Shown one piece after another: positions 36,739-47,113 of a stretch of 64,000 nt of DNA. Location: NCBI RefSeq assembly GCF_024519435.1, contig NZ_JALJRZ010000015.1:20057-84056 (forward strand), read 5' to 3'. Position 1 is the first letter of the stretch. Every line of letters begins with the position of its first letter. Below the pieces are notes generated by a model, which saw nothing but the letters and a program-made list of their open reading frames with translations, had not been told where the DNA came from and made no database searches. The position numbers and the translations under genes are program-made. This stretch comes from Terrabacter sp. Ter38. Its GTDB lineage: Bacteria; Actinomycetota; Actinomycetes; Actinomycetales; Dermatophilaceae.

Positions 36739-39164
36739 GGTATGCCAGCGCACCCGTCTCGACCCACCGGCTCCAGCTCGAGCCGGACTTCACCCTCGAA
36801 GACGCGGTCGCGCAGGTGAAACACCTTGCGGCACTGGGGATCACGCACGTATACCTGTCGCCGATCCTGCAGGCCACCGTCGGCTCCAAGCACGGTTACG
36901 ACGTCACCGACCACACCTCCGTGGCGCAGGGGCTGGGTGGTGACGCCGGCTTCGCCCGCCTCGTCGAGGCAGCCCACGAGGCCGGACTCGGCGTGGTCGT
37001 CGACGTCGTGCCCAACCACATGACGACGCCGACGCCGCTCTCGCTCAACCGCCCGCTGTGGTCGGTGCTCCGCGAGGGCCGGCAGTCGGCATACGCCACG
37101 TGGTTCGACGTCGACTGGGACGCCCAGGACGGGCGCCTCCTGATGCCCGTGCTCGGGGCGCCGCTCGACGACGTGCTCGCATCGGGCGAGATCTCCGTGG
37201 GGGAGCACGACGGCGAGACGGTGGTGCGCTACTACGACCACGTGTTCCCGCTGGCCCCCGGCACGGATCCGGGTCTGCCGATCGCCGAGCTGTTGGCGGC
37301 GCAGCACTATCGCCTCGCGTGGTGGACGGTCGGCGACTCCGAGCTGAACTACCGCCGCTTCTTCGACGTCACGTCGCTCATCGCGGTCCGGGTCGAGGAG
37401 CCGGAGGTCTTCGACGCCACGCACGTCCTCCTCGTGGAGGGGATCCGCTCCGGCGCGATCGACGGGCTGCGCATCGACCACCCGGACGGCCTTGCCGACC
37501 CGGAGGGCTACCTCGAGCGTCTCGGTGACGTTACCGGCGACGCGTGGGTCGTCGTCGAGAAGATCCTCGAGGGCCACGAGCAGCTTCCACACCTCTGGCG
37601 GACGGCCGGCACCACCGGCTACGACGCCCTGCTGCGCATCGGCGGGCTCTTCGTCGACCCCGCCGGAGCCGAGCCCCTCGACGGCCTGTCGACCGAGCTG
37701 CTCGGGGAACGGCAGGATCTGGGGGACATCGTCACGCAGTCGAAGCGGTGGGTGGTGCAGGTCATGCTCGCCACGGAGGTGAACCGGCTCATGCGCCTCG
37801 TCGCGCGCGCACGGCCCGACCTTGACGAAGCCGCAGCTCGCGCGGTGCTCGAGGCGATGCTCGTCGGCATGGACCGCTATCGCGTCTACGTGCGGCCCGG
37901 AGCACCTGCTGCGAGCGAGGACGCCGCCGAGCTGCGGGCGGCGGCGTCGCGTGGTGCGCAGAGCGCGTCGGGTGCCCTGGACCGCACCGTCGTCGAGCGT
38001 CTCGTCGACCTCGCTCTCGGCGTGGGGGACGCGCAGGACGACGCGGCGCGCGACGAGTTCGTCGTGCGGTTCCAGCAGACGTGCGGTCCGGCCATGGCCA
38101 AGGCGATCGAGGACACGGCGTACTACCGTTACGTCCGGCTCGTCGGGCTCAACGAGGTCGGCGGCGACCCGACGCAGGTGGGGCTGCCGACGGCCGACTT
38201 CCACGGGTTCGCCGAGAACCTGCTCGGAGAGTGGCCGCAGTCGATGACGACGCTCTCGACCCACGACACGAAGCGGTCCGAGGACGTGCGGGCGCGGCTC
38301 TTCGTCCTCGCGGAGCGGCCGGAAGCGTGGGCGACCTGGGTCCGCACAGCACGCGAGCTGGCGACACCGGTCCGTGCCGAGGAGCTCGACGCGCTCACCG
38401 AGTACTTCCTGTGGCAGACCGTCGTCGGGGCGTGGCCCATCAGTGAGGAGCGCCTGCAGGGCTACGCGCTCAAGGCGATCCGCGAGTCGAAGCTGCACAC
38501 GCGGTGGACCGAGCCGAACGAGGCCTACGAGTCGGCGGTCGAGCGGTTCGTCGCGGGTGTCGTCACGACACCGGCGATCGTGGCGCACGTCGAGGCCTGG
38601 GTCGGCTCGACGGAGCGCGAGACGCGAGCCAACGTGCTCGGCCAGAAGGTCGTCCAGCTGACGATGCCGGGTGTGCCCGACGTCTACCAGGGCACCGACC
38701 TCGTCGACCTGTCGCTCGTCGACCCCGACAACCGGCGGCTCGTCGACTACGCCGACCGGCGCGACCGGCTCACCCGGCTCGACCGCGGGGCGGCGCCCGC
38801 GGACCTCGACGACGAGAAGCTGCTCGTCACGACGGCTGCCCTGCGCACGCGCCGTGGGTGGCCCGAGTGCTTCACGGGGGAGGACGCGACCTATGTCCCG
38901 GTCGGGACCGGCTCCGAGCACGTCGTCGCCTTCGGGCGGGGCACGGGCGAGGGCCTCGGGATCGTCACCGTGGTGACCCGTCTCGCCGGTCGCCTCGCCG
39001 ACGCCGGCGGCCTGGGGGACGCCACTCTCGACCTCCCTGAGGGGCGGTGGTCGGACGTCGTCTCCGCACGCACGTTCGACGGGGGCCGCACGCGCCTGGC
39101 CGACCTCGTCGGCGACGACGGCCTGCCCGTCGCGCTGCTCGTGCGGGTAAGGGACGAGTCATGA
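36735..39164 (+). CDS. treY: Maltooligosyltrehalose synthase
   Basis: Intramolecular transglucosylase converting the reducing end of a maltodextrin into a trehalosyl unit; 809 aa, usual for actinobacterial TreY. GH13_26 landmarks include THVYLSPILQATVGSKHGYDVTDHT near residue 35, VVDVVPNHM, catalytic Asp248 (GLRIDHPDGL), Glu275 (WVVVEKILEG) and Asp511 (STHDTKRSEDVR), and the MPGVPDVYQGTDL segment. GTG 36735 overlaps the treX stop and its own stop overlaps treZ. Confidence 0.94.
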   Translation: MRYASAPVSTHRLQLEPDFTLEDAVAQVKHLAALGITHVYLSPILQATVGSKHGYDVTDHTSVAQGLGGDAGFARLVEAAHEAGLGVVVDVVPNHMTTPTPLSLNRPLWSVLREGRQSAYATWFDVDWDAQDGRLLMPVLGAPLDDVLASGEISVGEHDGETVVRYYDHVFPLAPGTDPGLPIAELLAAQHYRLAWWTVGDSELNYRRFFDVTSLIAVRVEEPEVFDATHVLLVEGIRSGAIDGLRIDHPDGLADPEGYLERLGDVTGDAWVVVEKILEGHEQLPHLWRTAGTTGYDALLRIGGLFVDPAGAEPLDGLSTELLGERQDLGDIVTQSKRWVVQVMLATEVNRLMRLVARARPDLDEAAARAVLEAMLVGMDRYRVYVRPGAPAASEDAAELRAAASRGAQSASGALDRTVVERLVDLALGVGDAQDDAARDEFVVRFQQTCGPAMAKAIEDTAYYRYVRLVGLNEVGGDPTQVGLPTADFHGFAENLLGEWPQSMTTLSTHDTKRSEDVRARLFVLAERPEAWATWVRTARELATPVRAEELDALTEYFLWQTVVGAWPISEERLQGYALKAIRESKLHTRWTEPNEAYESAVERFVAGVVTTPAIVAHVEAWVGSTERETRANVLGQKVVQLTMPGVPDVYQGTDLVDLSLVDPDNRRLVDYADRRDRLTRLDRGAAPADLDDEKLLVTTAALRTRRGWPECFTGEDATYVPVGTGSEHVVAFGRGTGEGLGIVTVVTRLAGRLADAGGLGDATLDLPEGRWSDVVSARTFDGGRTRLADLVGDDGLPVALLVRVRDES

Positions 39165-40984
39165 CCCCCGACACCCTGACCGTCTGGGCCCCGTCGGCGT
39201 CCAGGGTCGACATCATCGTCACTCGCGTCGACGGGTCCGGTGCGGAGCCGACCTCGGCGGCGCAGCGGCACGCCATGACCGCCGCCGACGGTGGCTGGTG
39301 GAACTGGGCCCGTCCCGACGACGTCACCCTCGACTACTCCTTCAGCATCGACGGTGGAGACGCCCGGCCCGACCCGCGCAGCGCCTGGCTGCCGCACGGC
39401 GTCCACGGCGCGAGCCGCACCTTCGACGCGGCGGCCCACGCCTGGGCCGACGCTGGGTGGCGCGGCACCCGTGACGGCCGTGGCGTCCTCGGCGGCGTCG
39501 TCTACGAGCTGCACATCGGGACGTTCACGCCGGAGGGCACCTTCGACGCGGCGATCGCCCACCTCGGGCACCTCGTCGAGCTCGGGGTCGACGTCGTCGA
39601 GGTCATGCCCGTCGCGGCCTTCGGCGGCACGCACGGCTGGGGCTACGACGGTGTCGCGCCGTATGCCGTCCAGCAGGCCTATGGCGGCCCCGCGGCCTTC
39701 CAGCGCTTCGTCGACGCGTGCCACGCCCATGGCCTCGGCGTGTGCCTCGACGTCGTCTACAACCACCTCGGTCCCACCGGCAACTACCTCGCCGAGTTCG
39801 GCCCCTACTTCACCGACACCCACACGACGCCGTGGGGTCCGGCCGTCAACCTCGACGCGGACGGTAGCCACGAGGTGCGGCGCTGGGTCGTCGACAACGC
39901 CCTCCGGTGGCTCCGCGACTTCCACGTCGACGCGCTCCGGCTCGACGCCGTGCACGAGCTGCGCGACGCGTCCGAGCCCCACATCCTCGCCCAGCTCTCA
40001 GACGAGACCGCTTCTCTCGCACAGGAGCTCGGTCGTCCACTCGACCTCATCGCCGAGAGCGACCTCAACGACGCCGTCATGGTGACGCCCACCGCCGAAG
40101 GTGGCCGCGGCATGACGGCCCAGTGGGACGACGACATCCACCACGCCCTCCACGTGGCTCTGACCGGCGAGACGCAGGGTTACTACGCCGACTTCGCCGG
40201 CGGCAACGAGGCGTGGCCAGAGGGCGGCTCGATCTCGGTGCTGGCCAAGACGCTCACCGACGCCTTCCTGCACGACGGCCGCGTTTCCACGTTCCGAGGC
40301 GAGCTCTGGGGTGCGCGCGTCGACCCGGAGATGCGCTCGGGGCACGAGTTCCTCGCCTACCTGCAAACCCACGACCAGGTGGGCAACCGCGCGACGGGCG
40401 ACCGCATCAGCGACCAGGTCTCGCCCGGGCAGCAGGCGATCGGCGCCGCCCTCTACCTGCTCTCCCCCTTCACGGCCATGGTCTTCATGGGCGAGGAGTG
40501 GCGGGCGAGCACCCCGTTCGCGTTCTTCACCTCCTTCGAGGAGGAGTGGCTGGCTGACGCGGTGCGCTCCGGCAGGCGTGCCGAGTTCGCCGCCCATGGG
40601 TGGGACGAGGCCGACGTCCCCGACCCCCAGGACCCCTCCACCCGGGCGCACAGCGTGCTCGACTGGAGCGAGCCGAACGCGCCGGGACACAACGAGATGC
40701 TCCACTTCTACCGTGAGCTCATCAAGGTGCGGCGCACGCAGCCGGATGTCGCCTCCGGAGACCTGCGTGCTACGACGGTGACCTTCGACGAGACTGCCCG
40801 CTGGATGATCCTGTCGCGCGGTTCGGTGCACGTGGTGGCCAACCTCGCGGGCCGCGCCGGCATCGTGCCGTTCGCCGGCGAGGTCCAGCACGTGCTCGCC
40901 TCGTGGGGGCGGGCGCCGATCGTCGACTCGCACGGTGTCAGCCTGGACGGCCACGACGTCGCCGTCCTGCGCACGACCCCATGA
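39161..40984 (+). CDS. treZ: Malto-oligosyltrehalose trehalohydrolase
   Basis: Cleaves trehalose from the product of TreY; 607 aa. An N-terminal beta-sandwich (TLTVWAPSASRVDI) is followed by the GH13_10 barrel with GVVYELHIGTFTPEGTFDAAI, catalytic Asp262 (VDALRLDAVHEL), Glu299 (LIAESDLND) and Asp405 (QTHDQVGNR), then the GEEWRASTPFAFFTSFE loop. ATG 39161 overlaps the treY stop. The three enzymes together make trehalose from storage glucan without ATP. Confidence 0.94.
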   Translation: MTPDTLTVWAPSASRVDIIVTRVDGSGAEPTSAAQRHAMTAADGGWWNWARPDDVTLDYSFSIDGGDARPDPRSAWLPHGVHGASRTFDAAAHAWADAGWRGTRDGRGVLGGVVYELHIGTFTPEGTFDAAIAHLGHLVELGVDVVEVMPVAAFGGTHGWGYDGVAPYAVQQAYGGPAAFQRFVDACHAHGLGVCLDVVYNHLGPTGNYLAEFGPYFTDTHTTPWGPAVNLDADGSHEVRRWVVDNALRWLRDFHVDALRLDAVHELRDASEPHILAQLSDETASLAQELGRPLDLIAESDLNDAVMVTPTAEGGRGMTAQWDDDIHHALHVALTGETQGYYADFAGGNEAWPEGGSISVLAKTLTDAFLHDGRVSTFRGELWGARVDPEMRSGHEFLAYLQTHDQVGNRATGDRISDQVSPGQQAIGAALYLLSPFTAMVFMGEEWRASTPFAFFTSFEEEWLADAVRSGRRAEFAAHGWDEADVPDPQDPSTRAHSVLDWSEPNAPGHNEMLHFYRELIKVRRTQPDVASGDLRATTVTFDETARWMILSRGSVHVVANLAGRAGIVPFAGEVQHVLASWGRAPIVDSHGVSLDGHDVAVLRTTP

Positions 40985-41035
40985 CCCCACCCCCGTCGAG
41001 TGGCCGCGACGTCCCTCTGGTCCCACCCCGGGGCG

Positions 41036-42004
41036 TCACAAGTCCTTGACGCGGACCATGCCCTCCTGGGCCGTCGTGGCGACGAGGGTGCCGTCCTCGC
41101 TGAAGATCTCACCGATCGAGAGGCCACGACCGCTGACGGCGGACGGAGACTGCTGGGCGTAGAGCAGCCACTCGTCGACGCGCACGTCGCGGTGGAACCA
41201 CATCGAGTGGTCGAGACTGGCGACCCGCAGGCGACGGTCCGTCCAGACGAGGCCGTGCCGGCGCAGCACGGGCTCCAGGAGCGAGTAGTCGCTCGAGTAG
41301 GCCAGGACCGCAGCGTGCACGAGCGGGTCGTCGGGCAGCCGGTCGACGGCGCGCATCCACACGTGGTTCGTCGCGACCTGCTCGGGCCCAGCGTCGAGGA
41401 ACATGTTGCTCTCCACGGGTCGCAGCTCGATGGGCCGCGACTCGGCGATGTGCCGGGCGCCGGGGTGGTCGACGCCCCGGAACGCGTCGGCGAGGGACGT
41501 GAGCCCGTCGGGTCCCGCGACCTGCGGCATCGCGTTCTGGTGGTCGAGACCGCCGGCGCGTTCCTGGAAGGAGCACACCATCGACATGATCGGTGCGCCC
41601 TTCTGGACGGCATGGACCCGGCGGGTCGAGAAGGAGTTGCCGTCGCGCATCTCCTCGACGGCGAAGCGGATGGGCAGCGTGTCGTCGCCCGGACGCATGA
41701 AGTAGCCGTGCAGCGAGTGGATCGGCCGCGCGCCGTCGCCGTCGTTGAGGTCTCGCACGGTGATGCCGGCGGCCATGACGCACTGGGCGAGCACCTGACC
41801 ACCGAAGACGCGCCCGTGGGGCATCTTCTGGCTGCGCCCTTCGAAGACCCGGGCGGAGGATGCGCCGATCGACTCCGCGGCGTCACGTCCCTGGACGTCG
41901 GTGACGGCGATCTGTGCGGTGCCGACGTCACGGAGAGTCAGCACCTCGATGAGGTCCTCGAGTGGGGGCAGCGGGCGCGGTTCGGCGGGGGCGTCGGCAC
42001 TCAC
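41036..42004 (-). CDS. tesB: Acyl-CoA thioesterase II
   Basis: Double hot-dog thioesterase releasing CoA from fatty acyl-CoAs; 322 aa. Landmarks: RVFEGRSQKMPHGRVFGGQVLAQCVMAAG in the first hot dog, SLHGYFMRPGDDTLPIRFAVEEMRDGNSFSTRRVHAVQKG and, at the C-terminus, SLDHSMWFHRDVRVDEWLLYAQQSPSA, the typical TesB second hot dog. Start GTG 42004. Convergent with treZ, and downstream of recQ on the same strand with a 52-base gap. Confidence 0.93.
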   Translation of the reverse strand: MSADAPAEPRPLPPLEDLIEVLTLRDVGTAQIAVTDVQGRDAAESIGASSARVFEGRSQKMPHGRVFGGQVLAQCVMAAGITVRDLNDGDGARPIHSLHGYFMRPGDDTLPIRFAVEEMRDGNSFSTRRVHAVQKGAPIMSMVCSFQERAGGLDHQNAMPQVAGPDGLTSLADAFRGVDHPGARHIAESRPIELRPVESNMFLDAGPEQVATNHVWMRAVDRLPDDPLVHAAVLAYSSDYSLLEPVLRRHGLVWTDRRLRVASLDHSMWFHRDVRVDEWLLYAQQSPSAVSGRGLSIGEIFSEDGTLVATTAQEGMVRVKDL

Positions 42005-42056
42005 AGGTCGACCCTAGTGGCCCCGGACGAGTGCTCGCTGCGGCGGGCGACGCTCG

Positions 42057-44198
<2,142 letters not shown>

Positions 44199-44320
44199 GG
44201 CACCCAACCTACGTGTCCCCACCGACCGGGCCGACCGGCATACCCGGGCTGTGGACGGGCTCGCGTCCCACCGAGGGGATGTGGATGAGCGACGACGCAT
44301 GCGGCTGGAAGGATGGGGCC

Positions 44321-44806
44321 ATGACGGAGACCGAACCGCGGGCCACGCCGTATGCCGCGCACGTGTCGCTGCGCTGGTCCGACATGGACGCCTACGCGCA
44401 CATCAACAACGTGCAGTTCCTGCGCCTGCTCGAGGACGCGCGCGTCATCGCGTTCCGCGACTGGTTCGACGGCGCTGGAGCGGGCGACAAGACGCTCCTC
44501 GACGAGGGCGTGCTCGTCTCGCGCCACGAGATCGAGTACCGCCGTCCTCTCGGCTTCCGTCATGCCCCGGTCGAGATCCAGATGTGGGTGTCGCGGGTGG
44601 GTGGCGCGGGCTTCGACGTCGCCTACATCGTCACCGACCCCGACGGCGTCGGCGAGGGCGAGCGGCCGGTCTACGCCGTCGCCGAGACCGAGCTCGCGCT
44701 CTACGACTTCGCGAGCGAGGCGCCGCGCCGCATGCGCCCCGACGAGCGCGTGTCGGTGCAGGCCCACGTCGGGGGACCCGCACCCTTCCGGAGGCGGCGT
44801 CGGTGA
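44321..44806 (+). CDS. 4HBT-type acyl-CoA thioesterase
   Basis: A 161-aa single hot-dog thioesterase with the 4HBT active-site segment LRWSDMDAYAHINNVQFLRLLEDARVIAF (catalytic Asp in SDMDAYAHINN). ATG 44321 is preceded by GGAAGGATGGGG; an ATG at 44285 is possible but upstream of it. The next gene overlaps by 4 bases. From memory, M. tuberculosis has an equivalent thioesterase-hypothetical pair (Rv2475c-Rv2474c) in this neighbourhood. Substrate unknown. Confidence 0.87.
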   Translation: MTETEPRATPYAAHVSLRWSDMDAYAHINNVQFLRLLEDARVIAFRDWFDGAGAGDKTLLDEGVLVSRHEIEYRRPLGFRHAPVEIQMWVSRVGGAGFDVAYIVTDPDGVGEGERPVYAVAETELALYDFASEAPRRMRPDERVSVQAHVGGPAPFRRRRR

Positions 44807-45441
44807 CGGGCACGCAGCAGATCGACTTCGGCGACCCGCTGGGGCTTGCCGACCTCGGCACCTACCTCGCGCGCGCGAGCCGCGCCAACCCCGACGGCTC
44901 CGTGCGCCTGCAGGTGCTCGGCACCCTCCTCGTCACCACGGTGGCGGTCATCGAGGGCACCGGGCTCATGGGTGACGGCACGGTGCTCGGTATGCGCGTC
45001 GTGACGATCGCGTCGTCGGACGCCGTCGACACGACCGTGTCGTTCGCGTCCGTCGCCGACCGTCTCGCCCGCGACGGCTCGGGGGCCGTGCTCAGCGTCC
45101 CGCCGACGACCGTCCGGGCGCCGTGGAGCGGGCTCACGCCCCCGCGGGACGGCTGGGAGCCAGTTGGTCAGCTCGACGGTGGGACCATCGACTCCATTGC
45201 GCGCCAAGGCATCTCGCAGGTCGCAGAAGGCACCCCCGAGAACGCGGGGGGCCATGCGGTCGATGCGCTCCGACGGCGGACCTGGGGCGCGATGAGCGAC
45301 ACCGTGCCGCCCATCGCGGCGGGACTCGCCTTCGGCGCGCACGTGCTCGGCTTCACGGCTCCGGGCGAGCCTGCCTCGATCGCGGCCCACGGCCGGTGGA
45401 CGCGCCTCAGCACGTCGCGAGGTCACGTCCTCGTCCGCTGA
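44803..45441 (+). CDS. Conserved actinobacterial hypothetical protein coupled to thioesterase
   Basis: A 212-aa soluble protein that I do not recognise as a characterised family. It starts GTG 44803, overlapping the thioesterase stop (GTGA). The N-terminal half contains LGLADLGTYLARASRANPDGSVRLQVLGTLLVTTVAVIEG. The C-terminal half has VVGQ-like GWEPVGQLDGGTIDSIARQGISQVAEGTPE and a segment ending WTRLSTSRGHVLVR. No membrane helices or catalytic motifs stand out. Constant coupling to a thioesterase suggests a related role. Position and size fit Rv2474c, which is also of unknown function. Confidence 0.75.
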   Translation: MTGTQQIDFGDPLGLADLGTYLARASRANPDGSVRLQVLGTLLVTTVAVIEGTGLMGDGTVLGMRVVTIASSDAVDTTVSFASVADRLARDGSGAVLSVPPTTVRAPWSGLTPPRDGWEPVGQLDGGTIDSIARQGISQVAEGTPENAGGHAVDALRRRTWGAMSDTVPPIAAGLAFGAHVLGFTAPGEPASIAAHGRWTRLSTSRGHVLVR

Positions 45442-45510
45442 CCCGGTGGCGTACGCCGTCCGCTGCGGCCGGGGTTGCAGCGGGGTCGCGACGTGGCCCG
45501 GGGTGCTGGC

Positions 45511-46302
45511 TCAGGCGCGGCCGGTCCACGTGCCGCGCGCGACGAGCACCTCCTTCAGCACGTCGATGCGGTCGCTGACGATCCCGTCGACGCCAAGATC
45601 GAGCAGCCGTCGCATCTCGGCGGCGTCGTCGATGGTCCAGACGTGGACCTGCTTGTCGAAACGGTGGGCGGTGTCGACGAGTCGGCGGGTGACGACCGGC
45701 ACCGACCGTCCCCGCAGCGGGATCGACGGAGGAACCTGGAAGACGTCCGCCGGAGTGCGCAAGAGGGAGGTCAGCACGCCGGGCCCCAAGCGGGCCAGGG
45801 CCGTGCCCACCTGGGCCGCGGCGGTCGCAACGGTGCCGCGTGACAGCCGGCGGAAGTGCGAGATGTTCCGCTGGGAGAAGGAGCCGACGCAGACCTGGTC
45901 GTGCAGCCCCCGCTCCTCGATGATGCGCCAGAGCGGCTGGGCCGTGCCGGGCGCCTTGAGGTCGATGTTGAGGTTCACGTCCGGCCACGCGTCCAGGACA
46001 TCGGTCAGACGGGGGACGTGGCCGCCGTCGCCGACCTCGGCGTGCGACACCTCGGACCAGGGCAGGTCGCGGATGCGCCCGCGAGCGTTGCTGACCCGGT
46101 CGAGCTTCGTGTCGTGGAACGCGACGAGCTCGCCGTCCCGTGTGACGTGGACGTCGGTCTCGAGGTGCGTGTAGCCGAGGTCTACCGCGTTGCCGAAGGC
46201 CGTCATCGTGTTCTCGAGCCCGACGTTCGGCGGGTAGAGCGCACCGCCCCGGTGGGCAAGCGCCACGGGCGTGTGTGCCAGGTAGGCCCGCGTCGTCACC
46301 AT
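45511..46302 (-). CDS. Glycerophosphodiester phosphodiesterase
   Basis: GDPD-family enzyme splitting glycerophosphodiesters into glycerol-3-phosphate and an alcohol; 263 aa. Motifs: VALAHRGGALYPPNVGLENTMTAF with the catalytic His and the ENT Glu, LETDVHVTRDGELVAFHD with the metal ligands and second His, then VNLNIDLKAP and a C-terminal VHVWTIDDAAEMRRLLDLGVDGIVSDRID. No signal peptide, so it is cytoplasmic. ATG 46302 preferred; an upstream in-frame start at 46338 would add 12 residues. Confidence 0.9.
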   Translation of the reverse strand: MVTTRAYLAHTPVALAHRGGALYPPNVGLENTMTAFGNAVDLGYTHLETDVHVTRDGELVAFHDTKLDRVSNARGRIRDLPWSEVSHAEVGDGGHVPRLTDVLDAWPDVNLNIDLKAPGTAQPLWRIIEERGLHDQVCVGSFSQRNISHFRRLSRGTVATAAAQVGTALARLGPGVLTSLLRTPADVFQVPPSIPLRGRSVPVVTRRLVDTAHRFDKQVHVWTIDDAAEMRRLLDLGVDGIVSDRIDVLKEVLVARGTWTGRA

Positions 46303-46357
46303 GGAGCCGAGGGTATCTGCCCGTTCCGCCGTCAGCACGCGGCATCCGAGTGGCTGC

Positions 46358-47113
46358 TCAGCCGCCCTCGGGCAGCAGCCACTCGGCGACGTCCCTGCGC
46401 GAAATCGGTGAGTCGCCGTGCATCTTCAGAAGGGGACCGCTCTCGAACCTGGCGCCGTCCGGAGCGGGCCGTTCGCCCTCTCGAGGAAAGAACCGTTGGG
46501 CCTGGAACACGGTCTGACGCAGGGTCCACCGATCCGGGGAGTCCCACGTCGGTAGGTCGGGCGGCTCGGGCAGGTGGATCGGCGTCGGAGTGAGCAGGCC
46601 AACGCCGACGAGCGACGCGACGAGATCGGCGGTCCGGTCCACGAGCTGCCAGGGCAGCGGCTCGGACGCCCGGACGACCTCGAGTGCGTCAGCGGGCGAC
46701 ACCGCGGATGCACGGACCTGTTCGAGAACTTGCGCACCCACTGCGCGGGAATCCCAGGTGTGCAGGCGCCGGTACTCCGGGCGCGTGGCGTAGGCAGGAG
46801 GGAACGGTGTCCACTGGCGGTCGCGGACGAGGATTCCTCCGAAGTCGGTCATCGACATCGGGGCGCTCGTCTGTTCTTCCAGACGGGCATAGATCTGCCA
46901 GGCGCCGATAGTCGAGTAGTCCTTGATGCAGATGTCGGTCACGTCGTCGGGATCTCCCGGAAACGGGCTGGTGTCGACCCAGGCTGCTCGACCGTTCCCG
47001 AACTCGATCCCGATTCCGGTCGGGGTGTCGAGGACGCTTGCGTCGGGAAGGTCCCGCAGAGCCCTGATGACGTCGTCCGGGGGCAGCTCGATGGTGATGT
47101 CCCACGAGGTCAT
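46358..47113 (-). CDS. Probable immunity protein of the adjacent nuclease toxin
   Basis: A 251-aa acidic, cytoplasmic protein with no recognised domain. The N-terminal ~100 residues (WDITIELPPDDVIRALRDLP, GIGIEFGNGRAAWVDTSPF, CIKDYSTIGAWQIYARLEEQTS) look like one mixed alpha/beta domain, and the remainder is Pro/Trp-rich. ATG 47113 overlaps the toxin stop by 4 bases, the standard place for an immunity gene, and its base composition (rows near 63-65% G+C) is lower than the surrounding genome. The immunity role is inferred from position, composition and the nuclease tip upstream. The alternative is an unrelated accessory gene. Confidence 0.6.
   Translation of the reverse strand: MTSWDITIELPPDDVIRALRDLPDASVLDTPTGIGIEFGNGRAAWVDTSPFPGDPDDVTDICIKDYSTIGAWQIYARLEEQTSAPMSMTDFGGILVRDRQWTPFPPAYATRPEYRRLHTWDSRAVGAQVLEQVRASAVSPADALEVVRASEPLPWQLVDRTADLVASLVGVGLLTPTPIHLPEPPDLPTWDSPDRWTLRQTVFQAQRFFPREGERPAPDGARFESGPLLKMHGDSPISRRDVAEWLLPEGG

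Noticed and set aside
36189..38921. 910-aa minus-strand frame across treX/treY
   Set aside because: Arg/Glu/Val-rich shadow; the plus strand encodes intact GH13 enzymes with all catalytic residues.
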